Made by a program: the position numbers and the translations under genes | Part shown: positions 36,313-46,719 of the stretch, in pieces | Numbering within the stretch: position 1 is the stretch's first letter | Layout: the number at the start of each line of letters is the position of its first letter | Origin: Mallotus nudiflorus | Taxonomy: Eukaryota; Streptophyta; Magnoliopsida; Malpighiales; Euphorbiaceae | Length of the DNA stretch: 64,000 nt | Assembly: GCA_947683625.1 (NCBI GenBank) | Contig: CANTUR010000037.1 | Span: 248,001-312,000 of the forward strand | Reading direction: 5' to 3' | Notes under the pieces: model-generated | What the model saw: the letters and a program-made list of their open reading frames with translations, nothing else | The model's database searches: none | What the model was told of the DNA's origin: nothing

Positions 36313-36402
<90 letters not shown>
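36313..36402. repeat. (TA)45 microsatellite
   Basis: A pure 90-bp TA run inside the right LTR. The left LTR has only a short 'tgtacatatatgtacata' at the equivalent place (about 27062-27080), so the run expanded after the LTRs formed. The Ile/Tyr-repeat reading frames on both strands are artefacts. Confidence 0.98.
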
Positions 36403-36408
<6 letters not shown>

Positions 36409-36592
36409 CATACATAATCTAATACTTGTTTCTAATGTTATATAAAAAGTGTAGAGACACACAAAATAAAGAAACAACATCTACAAAATAAACCTTAAGT
36501 GTTCTTACTAAAGATTGAGTTAGTGGAAATTTTATGAGTGTCATTAGAGAGGCTATTTGCAACTAATCTAATCTAAGCAAGGAGGTGATTTG

Positions 36593-38633
36593 GTGGATGT
36601 AGATGGTGGGGTTTAGCGTGCATCCAAGATTTTAGCAACCGCGACACTGTTTAGGCTCAGGGCCTTAGAGAACACACTAACCATTGTCACAAAGACATGG
36701 TGTGGAGATGAGGAGTCACCACCCAGGGTAATAACTGAGACAATTTGATTTGTGGTACTGGATTCTCTAAAAGAAAATTATCACCACAACCAAGAGATTT
36801 TGGATATGAAATACTAACTTCTCTTAGTCTCGTGTTCATTTAGAATAATTTTATAAATGTATTTCATGCTCTAATTACATGCAATTTTATTAAACCCTAA
36901 TTAACATCCATCTACCCAAAAAGGCAACAAGTCAATAAAATTACAAGTAAAAAATGCACTCAAGATCGCGTTGTCACTATGTCTAAACTATGTTAATTTT
37001 ATTAAATAAGTTAGCTAATATCTACATTTTATTTACAAGTGAAATAGAATAAAAGTGGGCCTACATTTTATTAATTAATGAACCTAAATCTATTTTTTAG
37101 TCTTTCTAAGATATAGGCTTAAGTCTATTCAATTTTAAAGAAAAAATTAAATTAGTGGGCCTAAGTCTAACTTGGTTTTATTTTAAGTGAAATGTGGGCC
37201 TAGGTCTATTTATTTTAAAAGAAATAAATTTAAGTGGGCTGAGCTAAGTCTAAACAAATTTTAATTAACTAAGTGGGCCTAAGTTAATTTTAATTATTTA
37301 AAGTCCTAAACCATTTTTAAGCCTATTTATTTAGTGGGTTAGACCTAAACGTGGGCTTGGGACCCAAAAACAAAAAGTCCAAAAAACATAAAAAACATAA
37401 CAAAATCAAATCAAACACACATTCACATATGATTTCTAAAAAACCTAATTTAATTACATACAAACCCTAATTAACTAAAGCCACCATTAATTTTAATTAA
37501 TTTTTACCCAATTGAACCTAATTACTAATTAATTTTAAAGTGCAGAAATTTAAATCTTTCACTATTCCCACTACTGGGGCTATTACAAACTATGTACAAA
37601 ATTAAAATTAAAAAATTATACACCCATGACTTAAAAATAAACTACACAGGATACCAAAATGTAGAATAAAAATTAAAATCCTAAGAACTATTATTAAACA
37701 GTACATGTTCATCCATGACATTCCATGGATCTTCTGTTCAATTAAACATAGACGGTATCCTCCTCCTTAATCCACATCTGGACATCAAAACAAAAAAAAA
37801 ACAAAAAAAGCAATCAAATTAGTAGTGAAATTAAATAATAAAAAAATTAACGAAATGAATAAAAAATCACAGAAGAGAAGAAAGAAAAAATGAATGCTGT
37901 GCATATGCCCTTTTTTGACCCCTCAGATTAGGATTTTCGCCGTTAAAATCCACTCAGTGTTAATTTGATTATGGACTGGGACAAAAAAAATCGTTGTATT
38001 GTCTTCCTCAAATGAATTGCAAAAATTAGGGTTTTTAAAGAATAAAGGAAATCAAAGTTTTTTTTTCTATCTTCCGTCTGTAAAAAAAAATCCTTCATCC
38101 AAAACCCCCCCTCGCACACATGCAGAATCTGCTTTTAAATGCAGAGTCTGCGCGTACTGAACTTCCTCCAAAGGAGGAGCAGACCTATCTGATTAAATAG
38201 CGTTTGTTTTGATTTCAAAAATATCTTCTGCGTTTTTCTAAAAAAACCTTATCAGATAAAATTTGAATTTTCAACCAATCAAAACATTGAAAAAATAGAT
38301 AAAAATAAGGAAAAATACATGAAAAATAAAAAAATAGAATTATTGAGCATCGGTACTGTGTAATGCCGACCGACATTGTATAATGCCGATCAACATTGTG
38401 TAATGCCGGTTGGCATTACACTAATGCCGATCCTAATTTTTTTTTAACTTTTAATTATCAAAAGACCCTTGAAAAAATGACTTATTTGCAATCAAATCCT
38501 AAAAAATGTTACAATTTAGTCCCTAAAGTCTAGAAAATCAACAACCAAGTTCAATTTTTGAATAAATTTCATCATAGGGGCTTATATCGCAATTGTGCAC
38601 AATTGCATCCCGAAATTGGGTGCTTACAGTGGA
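36593..38633. mobile_element. Solo LTR with 5-bp target duplication GTGGA
   Basis: The element is 36598-38628 (2031 bp), begins TGTAGATGGTGGGG and ends GGGTGCTTACA. It is flanked by gtgga at 36593-36597 and 38629-38633. The empty site survives in the sister LTR near 27255-27262 (ggtcgagctttgg against ggtgga..gttttgg). No coding content and no internal region, so it is a solo LTR left by recombination. The length and early block ('gaggagtcaccaccc', 36708-36722) resemble plant Ty3 (Tat-group) LTRs; that assignment is tentative. Confidence 0.88.
38357..38433. repeat. Four 20-bp repeats with 'taatgccga' core inside the solo LTR
   Basis: 'gtgtaatgccgaccgacatt', 'gtataatgccgatcaacatt' and 'gtgtaatgccggttggcatt', then 'acactaatgccgatcc'. 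The third copy is self-complementary (TAATGCC-ggtt-GGCATTA). Confidence 0.8.
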
Positions 38634-38941
38634 GTTTTGGTGTTTCAAGCTAAAGGCCTAACATTTGGGTGGCTAGAGCATTTGATTCAAGAGTTGCACC
38701 TAAATCATCTAAAGCTTGTAGATTAACTATTATGGTTTACATCAAACTTAGTAGCTAGTAAGTTTTCTAAAATTTAAAATTCCTAGGTTGTTACTTATGC
38801 ATGTTATTGTGTTTTTTAGCTAAATGCAAAATGGATTATAGGAATGGAATTATTTATGTGATGAAGGGTTATGCAAGTGAAATTTTTGTAATTTCACCCT
38901 ACTTAAGCTAGTGCTCACTACACTTATAAGTTGCATAATCA

Positions 38942-39650
38942 TTTTCTAATATTTTTGTAGTGATTTTTCTAGTTATTTTGGCAGTTGATTTTCTAATAGT
39001 TTTAGCCCTTTTCTTTTGTTGTTTTTGGTTCATAGTTGTTTTTTGGTTTTATTATTATTATTATTTTTCTTATTGTTTTTGAGGTTATTTTTCAAGTTGT
39101 TATTGCAGTTTATTTTTTAGGTTGTTTTTGGTACAAAAATATGCTAAAAAAACTAAAAATGAACCAAGAAAAAAATAGAAAAAAAATAACAAAAAAAAAA
39201 CCATAACAAACCACTATAAATACAAGCTAAAAAAACTGAAAATAAGCCAAGAAAAAAAAACTAAAAACAACCATAAAAAAAACAACAAAAACAAGAAGTG
39301 GACATGCTTATTGTTTTTTGTGTTACTTTTGCTTTCTCTTTGCTCTCTGTCTTTAACACAAAAGAAAAAGAAGAAAAACTCAAAGAAATAGTTGATGTTG
39401 TTGAGTTGATCCACCATATTTGATTTTTTTTTTGAATATGGATTAGGTGTGGGTGATGGGATATAATCCATATTTTTGAAAAGCTTTTTTTTTTTTTCAT
39501 CTTTACGTGCTTTTGAAAAGTTTTTCATTTTTTATAAATTTCTATAAATGTCCTAGAAAGAAATTCAAACTTTTGAAATTTATATTACAGGAGCTAGGGA
39601 AGGAGTGATGTATAAGGTATAAAAGTAATTGGAAGAAACTTAAGACTAAT
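38942..39650 (+). repeat. T-rich dispersed repeat, copy 2
   Basis: Matches copy 1 (24285-24905) at both ends, with about 450 bp of extra T-rich then A-rich sequence in the middle (39040-39300). The middle itself folds back (ggttgtttttggt versus accataaaaa-type blocks). Minus-strand frames here (39214-39528) are Lys/Phe-rich artefacts. Confidence 0.7.
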
Positions 39651-39886
39651 GATTAGTTATTTTTAATTCTAGGAATTTAACAAAATTTGTGTATAAAAGT
39701 AAGAGGGACCTTAACCACAACAGACAACCAACACATTTATCATACAACTCAATTTCTTAACAATACAATACACTACACATTTGGATCATCTTCAACTTCA
39801 ATAATTTTTTCCTTTGCAATTTACATGCTTTAGTTTCTGTTTCTTTTATTTTCACTCAAATTTATAAACATTTTCTTTATAAGAGT

Positions 39887-41059
39887 GTCATGCCTTTAAT
39901 TTAATTTCTAGATTATATATAAGTGTTAGTGTCAATTATTGCATATTTTTTCTATTTAATTTCCATAAGATTTATTAGTTTTTCTTTATATTTTATTATT
40001 TATTATTAGTGTTTTACTAGAATTTTAGTTATTAGCTTAGTTTTATTTCCTTTTTAGTTTCTTAGTTAATTTATGCATTGTTGGAATCTTTTTGTAGGAA
40101 TTTTGTTTCCCTAAAGAGTTTAGGATTTAAACCAATAATTACTAAGCTGTTTTGAAATTATTTTACTAATTGGAGGCGGTTTTGAAGAAAAATTACTATT
40201 TTGGTCCTTGGATGAATTTTGGATATTTTTCTCTATAAATAGAGAATTTTGGTTCTAGGTTAGAGATAGCCATTGGGGGTTGAACACCACAGTCAAGAAG
40301 CCTAAGCGTGGGATTGAAGATTGAAGCATGCTTATAATGAGTTTTATCTATTTTTCTTCTTCATTCTCTTATTATTTATTTTATTTTTGTAATTCTTTTT
40401 AAAGCCATGCTTGGCTAAACTTTCATTTTGAGTTTGAATTTAGAGTAGCTTTTTTAGGTTATGATTGAACACATATTTTTAGTTATTAATTGATTTTTAG
40501 TTAATTCTATAAGTTGTGCTTAATTTTTTGCTTTCGATTTTGATTTTGGGCCCGATTGATTGCATGTTTATGGGTAGATTAATCAACAAGAGTTAAGGAA
40601 ATTTATCAGCTTAAGACTTATAGGACTTAGACCACTTGACCATAAGAATAGGCGAGCTCTTTAGTGGTAAACTAATTATTAAGGAACTTAATGAGTTTTG
40701 ATTAACTTCTTAACCATGAGAGTAGTTTAAAAATTAATCTTAACATGCTTAATTAAGCTCGAGAGTCTTTAGGTATTTTAAAATAATTACCCTTAACTGA
40801 AATCAAGGTGTTTAATAATTAAGTGTTCATGATCTGATTGGAAGAGTGAAACTAAACCTAAGCTCTATGTTTTTATCATTTGATTTTCTTTTATTTTCAA
40901 TTGATTAGAATTAGATTTAGATTTTCTTTAATTTCTTTATTGATTTACTAACTAGGAATATAGGTAGAAATATTAGTATTCAATATTCAATCATCGTGGG
41001 AACGATATCTTTTATACTACAATTCATTATTTATGTGCTTGCAGGTTTTGAACACAACA
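39887..41059 (+). repeat. Ty3-type LTR (Athila/Tat-like)
   Basis: Starts about tgtcatgcctttaattta and ends about 'ttgaacacaaca'. It has a TATA-like 'ctctataaatagag' near 40231-40245 and the usual late block '..tgtgcttgcaggtttt'. Its middle matches the inverted copy at 28513-29215. 39651-39886, just before it, shows no gene. Confidence 0.65.
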
Positions 41060-41539
41060 AAAAGTTTCTTTAAAAGTTTATTGATCATGTTACAATTACA
41101 TGTTTTATGTGAATTTTCTTTTAGTTAATACCAAGTCACAATTAATTTGTAAAATCTCATTGGAAGTTGAGCAAATTGAGGGAAAGGAGCTTGGGTAACA
41201 TTGCTTAGTTAGAAGTCTTTTTTTTTCCAAAAAAATTTCTTTGTTATGCCCGTATTTTAAACCAAACTTAGTTCATTTAAATAATATTAACAATTTTTTG
41301 TACTCGCTCAGTAGGGTACATTATTATTATATGACAAAATTAGGGAGTATAAAAGATACAATTGAGGTTGGAATTCATGATCCAACCAATTTACTTGTAG
41401 AAACATGTGAAGGATAGTTGATACAAACTGATGATGACTTGATGCTTTGGGAAAAAAGTCAAAATAAGGCACCTTTTAACTCAATAAGGAAAATTATTGA
41501 AAACCTTAATATTTTAGTTGTTATTAAAGGGATTAATAG
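41060..41539. other. Probable Ty3 leader, no gene recognised
   Basis: Follows the LTR. The primer-binding site is not recognisable and no protein motif was found. Short frames are interrupted. Confidence 0.35.
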
Positions 41540-42200
41540 CATGCGTCATATTTTGAGTGGAATCATGGTGTGAGCATGTATCCAGTTAGACTCAATTTTA
41601 AAATTTTTTCCTAACATGCAATCTTGCATGAAGGCAAGAATCCCAAATGACCCAAGATCACATAATGTATGATTTACAACTAAAATGCACACATAATGGA
41701 AAAAATTTAACAAGCATTTACAAGTAACTAAAGCATATAACATGTTAAGAGACCTACGTCTAAGAGTTTAGTAACTATTTCAAACTTCTAATATTGGTAA
41801 CATGCTCAACAAGCTTTTTGTGGTGGTATGTGTGAATCTGCAAGCTTTAACCTCCCTAAATATAAAGCCTCTAGCTTAAAACACACAAAAAATGCTAGAA
41901 TGACTTTAGGTCTTGATGGAGTTTTACCCCCAAATATTTGCTAGACTTCATTCTTAGCTTGAATTATGTAGGGCTAGATGTTTACCATGGATGGCTATGA
42001 AAGGTCTTGTATTTGTGCAACAATTGCACAATATAACTTCTATAGATGATGATTATGGTCTTATGTAAAGAACACAACTCTTGTGTTTCACTTACTTTTT
42101 ACATTTAGAAAGAAAGGTAAAGAAGAAGAAAAGCATCATAAAAAATTTTCTCAACCTTTGACTAATACATAAAAGTAAATAATGTAGAGATAAATAACAA
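41540..42200 (-). repeat. Diverged copia LTR fragment
   Basis: Reading the minus strand from about 41885, 'aagctagaggcttt..ggaggttaaagcttg' resembles the copia LTR segment 'aagctagaggctaac..ggaggctaaagcatttg' at 27275-27310, and later blocks keep similar order. Similarity is partial, so this is probably a related family. The frame 41546-41743 is not supported. Confidence 0.4.
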
Positions 42201-42369
42201 CTAAAAGAAGGTAAAAGGAGATTCATAAAAAGTTTAGCTTGATGTCAAGTTAAAGTTTAGGTAAAATACAATAAAAGATTCATTCATAAGCAGAAAAATA
42301 GTCTATTAATAGTACCAAAGATCAAGATGTTGAATATGATAGCTTTAGAATAAAAGGAGAACTAATAAT

Positions 42370-43664
42370 TTTTAATTGCACTGTATCTTTTGTAACTCTT
42401 CCTTTAAAGTTCATGTTACAACAAAAGGGCATTGAAGAGCATATCATGGAGATCCAAAGGGCTTAGGGTGCCAACACCTTTGAGTATAATAAAATATTAC
42501 TTTAGTTTCAAGCCTTTAGGTTAGATCAATTAAAGAGAGTGATTTTGAAAAAGCCATTTGTAGAAATGATAAAGCACATAAAGCCAATTTACATTAAAGC
42601 TCATCTTAATGGAAAAATATTTTCTAAATTGTTAGTTGAAAATAGGTTAAAGTAAATGTAATGCCACTCAAGTTAGTACATATTTTAGAAAAAAAAAAGA
42701 AGATGATCTGATTGCAACTGATATTATAGTGTCAGCTTTCATAAGTGAAGTAATAAAGGCATAAACGGTTTTGCTAATTGAAATAACTATTCATAGTATA
42801 AAATCCATCAATGCCTTTTTTTATGGTAGATTCAAGTGCAAGTTATACTATTTTACTTAGAGAGACTCAATTCGTGCTAACTAATGTGTGTCATCTTCTC
42901 CTCATCAATTTCTCCTATTTTGGAATGATAATGAAGTAGAGGTAGTTTGGGAAAATAATAGGTCATTCAGTACTAACTTAGATAATTTAGAAGCCAATTT
43001 TATATTGTTGAACTAAGACTTATAAGTTTATAGGCAAGAAGGCTAATGGAGATCCAAAATATGTCTACTTTTTTAAGGAAGATAAGGTTGAAAAGGTTTA
43101 ACAATAACCAGAGTTGCTTTATAAAGATATTGTTATCATGCCTTATAGGTCAATAAGTAAACCCATCATTGAAAAACTTGATGGGTAAGTACACAAATAA
43201 GGAATTGGCAATAGTTATAGTTACCACATAAAGGTATTCATGTAATAAATTATTGATAGACTGATGATAGAAGAAACTGAAGTAGATAGAGTAGAGATTA
43301 ATTTTAAGGAAGATCTATATAACAAAACATAGGAATTAAAGCTTAGGGTTGTATAAGATAGACCAATATGTATAAAAAAACTACAGGCATAAAATACAAA
43401 ATTCTTTAAAAGAAGTAAATCTTGTCATTAATGAAGAGTTAAGGATAACTTATATTAGTTCCTTGCTAAAATTTGATATTAAATCAAAAATAGTTTCCTT
43501 ATTAAAAGAATTCAAAGACTGTGTTGCTTGGAACTACAGTGAAATGTCTGGTCCAAGTAGAGAAGAGGTAGAGCACTACCTCCCTATCAATTCTGACTTT
43601 CACAATTTTTAACAACCTCCAAAAAGAAAGTCAAATGTGGTGGAGTTGAAAGTTATATATTTTC
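42370..43664 (+). pseudogene. Ty3/gypsy Gag-Pol fragment (protease to start of RT)
   Basis: Broken frames match the segment before reverse transcriptase in plant Ty3 polyproteins. 42560-42660 reads 'IKHIKPIYIKAHLNGKIFSK' and 'LLVENR..VNVMPL', where the protease Asp of 'LVDxG' is lost. 42810-42900 reads 'FFMVDSSASYTILLRETQF'. 43040-43140 reads 'KANGDPKYVYFFKEDKVEKV' and 'ELLYKDIVIMPYR'. 43400-43640 reads 'EFKDCVAWNYSEMSGPSREE' and 'VEHYLPINSDF'. The sequence then stops at 43664 where an LTR-like block begins, so reverse transcriptase and integrase are missing. It may belong with the LTR at 39887-41059. Confidence 0.8.
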
Positions 43665-43853
43665 TGTCACACCTAATCTCACATAGCCTGGGATTGGCAT
43701 TTAAAACCAACCATTTGGCAATCCATTTAGTTCAATCTAAATATGTTATAAATATCATTATATTGGTAAAATGATTGAACTAAATACATTTAGATAATAA
43801 GAAATTTTACATTAATATGTGTTTATGAATGATATATATATAAATATATATCA

Positions 43854-44143
43854 TTAAAGTCAATAATGGTGGCTAGGCTATATGTAAAGCAACTATTTAA
43901 AAATGTGTTTTATATTGCTTTAGTGATGTTTTCTCTACTATGTCTTTAGTTTACAAAGATTAATATCAATTAAGTTTAAAAATGTGATTTTCTATATTAC
44001 CAATAAATAAATATATATATATATATATAATTTACCCAATCTTTGCAAACTAAAGACATAGTAGAGAAAATATCATTAAAGCAATATAAAACACATTTCT
44101 AAATAGTCGCTTTATATATAACTTAGCCACCATTATTGACTTT
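43854..44143. mobile_element. Foldback MITE with arms of about 105 bp
   Basis: The left arm (about 43854-43962: taaagtcaataatggtggct.., 'ctctactatgtctttagttt') and right arm (about 44035-44143: 'aaactaaagacatagtagag', ..agccaccattattgacttta) are inverted copies. They differ at about ten positions and surround a short AT loop with a (TA)n run. The ends fit a TA target duplication outside AAGTC..GACTT, as in Tc1/mariner-type MITEs, but a 2-bp duplication is weak evidence. Non-coding. Confidence 0.85.
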
Positions 44144-44505
44144 AGAATATATTCTTTTACAATAATTGTAGAAATAAGATGGAGAAAAAAAATACAAGGC
44201 TTCTCAGGCAAGGAGGTTGGCCAACCTTACTTGAACTTCTATATATACTCAACTTAAGTTACCTACTATTAAGCCTTATTATCTAAAATAGTTTATAAAA
44301 CATAATAAAATGAGTACAAAAATCATTAGTGAATAGATATTACAAGTAGAAAATGATTTAGTTAAACCAAACATAATAAACTTCTTAAATAAAAATCTAC
44401 AATAATTAAAATCAATGGAAAAGGTGCATTTTTGCCCCTAATGTTTACAATAAGGTGCATGTTCACTATCATCTGGTCTCCACCATCATTAAACCGAGTA
44501 CAGAC

Positions 44506-44742
44506 ATGGCCTTTTGAAGAAGCTTTATAGTTGTTGCCATTGCCATGTTCATTTTGGCTGTTGCTATACAAGCAGAAATAGCAACTCCAGGCCTAGCACT
44601 TACTCTTACTCCTACCACTGATGCAACTTCACTCAATTCTTACCCATCCATGGTCATGAGATTCACAAATTTTGCTATACCATTTTTTCAACTCAATTCT
44701 TCATTATTGGAAAAAAGAGACAACACTATATTCCTTGCATAG
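44506..44742 (+). pseudogene. Captured small secreted or arabinogalactan-peptide-like gene
   Basis: The frame from the ATG at 44506 has a TGA at codon 4, then stays open to 44742. It shows a signal-peptide-like start ('RSFIVVAIAMFILAVAIQAE'), then a Pro/Thr/Ala-containing segment ('TPGLALTLTPTTDATSLN') and a more hydrophobic part ('SYPSMVMRF', 'FAIPFFQ'). Arabinogalactan peptides of plants have this plan: signal peptide, short Ala/Pro/Ser/Thr core, hydrophobic tail for a GPI anchor. Here the Pro content is low and the tail is altered. The premature stop and its place inside a transposon argue against function. An in-frame ATG at 44545 could start a 65-aa product lacking half of the signal peptide. 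Confidence 0.5.
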
Positions 44743-45072
44743 GCCAGAGGTGGAGATGCACTTTGCAGAATTATGTATGATTATATAAGGCTAAAGGCTC
44801 TAACACTAAATTTTTTGCTCAAAGGTTTTAAAAAATGGATGTTTGTATTTTTTTCATAAATAATACTGAAAAAATGCTATTATTTTTTCTTTTTATGTGT
44901 GTTTGTTCATGTTCATGGCTACTTGCAAGCCAAATTTAACCAAAAAATTAGAAATAGAATCTAGGTGATATGAACCTGTTCTTAGAGTGGTTATATTTTT
45001 ATTATTTATTAGCCTTTTATTTATTTACAATAGGAACAGTTTGAAGATATAAACCTGGGTGATATATAAACC

Positions 45073-45180
45073 ATGAATGGATTGGTTGCTATTTTAAAAA
45101 ATGATGATGATGTTGATATACATCTTGAATGCATTAAGAATGAAGTTAGAGATGAGAGCGATGAAGAGGTGAAAATTTAG
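45073..45180 (+). other. Short acidic reading frame (35 aa) inside the Pack-MULE
   Basis: 'MNGLVAILKNDDDVDIHLEC', then 'IKNEVRDESDEEVKI'. It could be a second captured exon or chance. 45181-45600 holds purine-rich sequence without a frame. Confidence 0.2.
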
Positions 45181-46719
45181 ATAATATTTAAACATTCATA
45201 GTTTCTCTTTTGACTTTAATTATAATTAACATTATTTAGTGGAATAAAGGTGATAGTGAATGCAAAGAAAAGAAGAAGAAGTGGTGTAGTGATTTTGTTC
45301 AAATGTAGTTATTAGATCATGAATTAGTAAGCTTGAGAAGTGAGTAGTGTAGTGGTTTTACTTGTTTGTAGAGCTTTACAAAAGCTATTTATAGAGTAGA
45401 AAAAAAGAAGAAAAAAAAGTAATATTGAAAGCTCTATAGGAGTGCAGGAGTGAAGGTGAGTTTAGCATGGTGATGGCTAAGAAAGGGTAGGATAAGTGGG
45501 TGGTATTGTTGGGGTAGGAGTCGGTGGGAGAACTGGGGCAAAGAGGAGCAGTGGTGGTCTTTATTGATGCAAGGTCATTGCCATAGAAGGTGAATAGATT
45601 ATATAAAAAAGAGATAATTAAATATGCACAATGTGAATTTTTACAACATTTCTTTTTCTAATTTCTCACTTAAAAAATTATATATGAGGCCATACAAGTT
45701 AAAAAGAAAATGGTTTTTTCAATCCTTGTTAAATTATGTTTGAAGAGGGGCTTAAAAATTTCATATTTTAAAAACTCGTGTATATTTGCTCCAAAAAAAA
45801 AGGAAGAGGGCTTATTAGCTTATCACTATAAACATTAGGAGCAAAAGTGAACCTTTTCCCTAAAATCAAATTATAATTCATTTGAAATATCAAAGACAAT
45901 ATTGCCTTTAAACTTATATCAAGCTTAGATAAGTAAAACACATGCTTTTTAAACATTAATATCAACTTTCATAGGTGTTTACCAACCTTAGAGCAAACAA
46001 CACAACTTGACCATAATGTACAGGTCATCACAAACTCACTCTCTAGGTGCACTTGAAGGCTAACCCTTCAACTACATTAGCATGGAATAACCCTTCTCTC
46101 TTTTCCATCCTATAACTAAGTGCCTTGTTTTATATTTTGCAATAATAACAAACACAAACTTGAATGTGCATATATCACTTTAGCACATTTACACAACTCA
46201 TATAGGGTGGTAATACATAAATCAAATATTAGTTTCATCAAATAAATAGTCAAAGCAGTTTTATAACATTTGTTTGTTCAATAAAGTATTCAAAATAAAA
46301 ACACCTCTCATCATAATCCAAAGTAAGGAAACCAAGTTGATCTTAAATCATCAAGTAACTAAAATAATCTCAAATTAGGTTACTAAAACAAAGCATATTA
46401 TTATAGCACATTGAACCTATAAACTTGAAACAATTATAGTTTCAAAGCTTGAAACTTAAATATGTAATTCAAGTAGAAACAAAGGCTGAATTGAAACCAT
46501 TTCTAATACATCAATTTAGGTTCATAAACAACATCAAAAAGCTAATTTTATTACATTTATAAAAATTATTTAAACAACCTACAACATACATAACCGGTTC
46601 ATCAAATTACTTAACTTGCACTAGCACCTTCCTTCCCTTTTTCACAACCTAAAATATGCAATTTTATTTAAAAATCATCAATATATCAATCCCATATACT
46701 GCTTTAATCATGCAGTCAT

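Larger units (their letters stand above)
34562..38941 (+). repeat. Long copia LTR, right copy, split by a solo LTR
   Basis: Begins tgttagtataagtggtatgc after the polypurine tract and ends '..ttgcataatca'. It aligns with 25315-27557, with two additions: a long (TA)n run at 36313-36402, and a 2031-bp insertion at 36598-38628 with target duplication. Without them the lengths agree. Confidence 0.88.
44407..45869. mobile_element. Pack-MULE-like element with perfect 9-bp target duplication
   Basis: The element 44416-45860 (1445 bp) is bounded by identical taaaatcaa copies (44407-44415, 45861-45869). Its termini are inverted repeats. The left begins TGGAAAAGGTGCATTTTTGC and the right, read inward, GGGAAAAGGTTCACTTTTGC; they agree at about 28 of the first 32 positions after the end base and continue more weakly. 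There is no transposase. Inside are a secreted-peptide gene fragment (44506-44742) and a second short acidic frame (45073-45180). A 9-bp duplication is the Mutator signature; host-gene sequence between Mutator ends defines Pack-MULEs. Confidence 0.8.
43665..46640 (-). repeat. Possible LTR-like block hosting two later insertions
   Basis: It begins tgtcacacctaatctc at 43665, the reverse complement of a typical '..GGTGTGACA' plant Ty3 LTR end, exactly where the pol fragment is cut. Its far end was not found. A foldback MITE (43854-44143) and a Pack-MULE-like element (44407-45869) lie inside it. 45870-46640 has no recognised gene. A small inverted pair, tttagttcaatc/gattgaactaaa, lies at about 43727-43786. 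Confidence 0.35.

Noticed and set aside
36063..36480. Frames of 119 and 129 aa on both strands with Tyr-Ile repeats
   Set aside because: Created by the (TA)45 microsatellite inside an LTR.
44545..44742. Intact small secreted protein gene starting at the internal ATG
   Set aside because: The conserved signal-peptide start lies upstream of this ATG and is cut by an in-frame TGA, and the frame sits inside a transposon.
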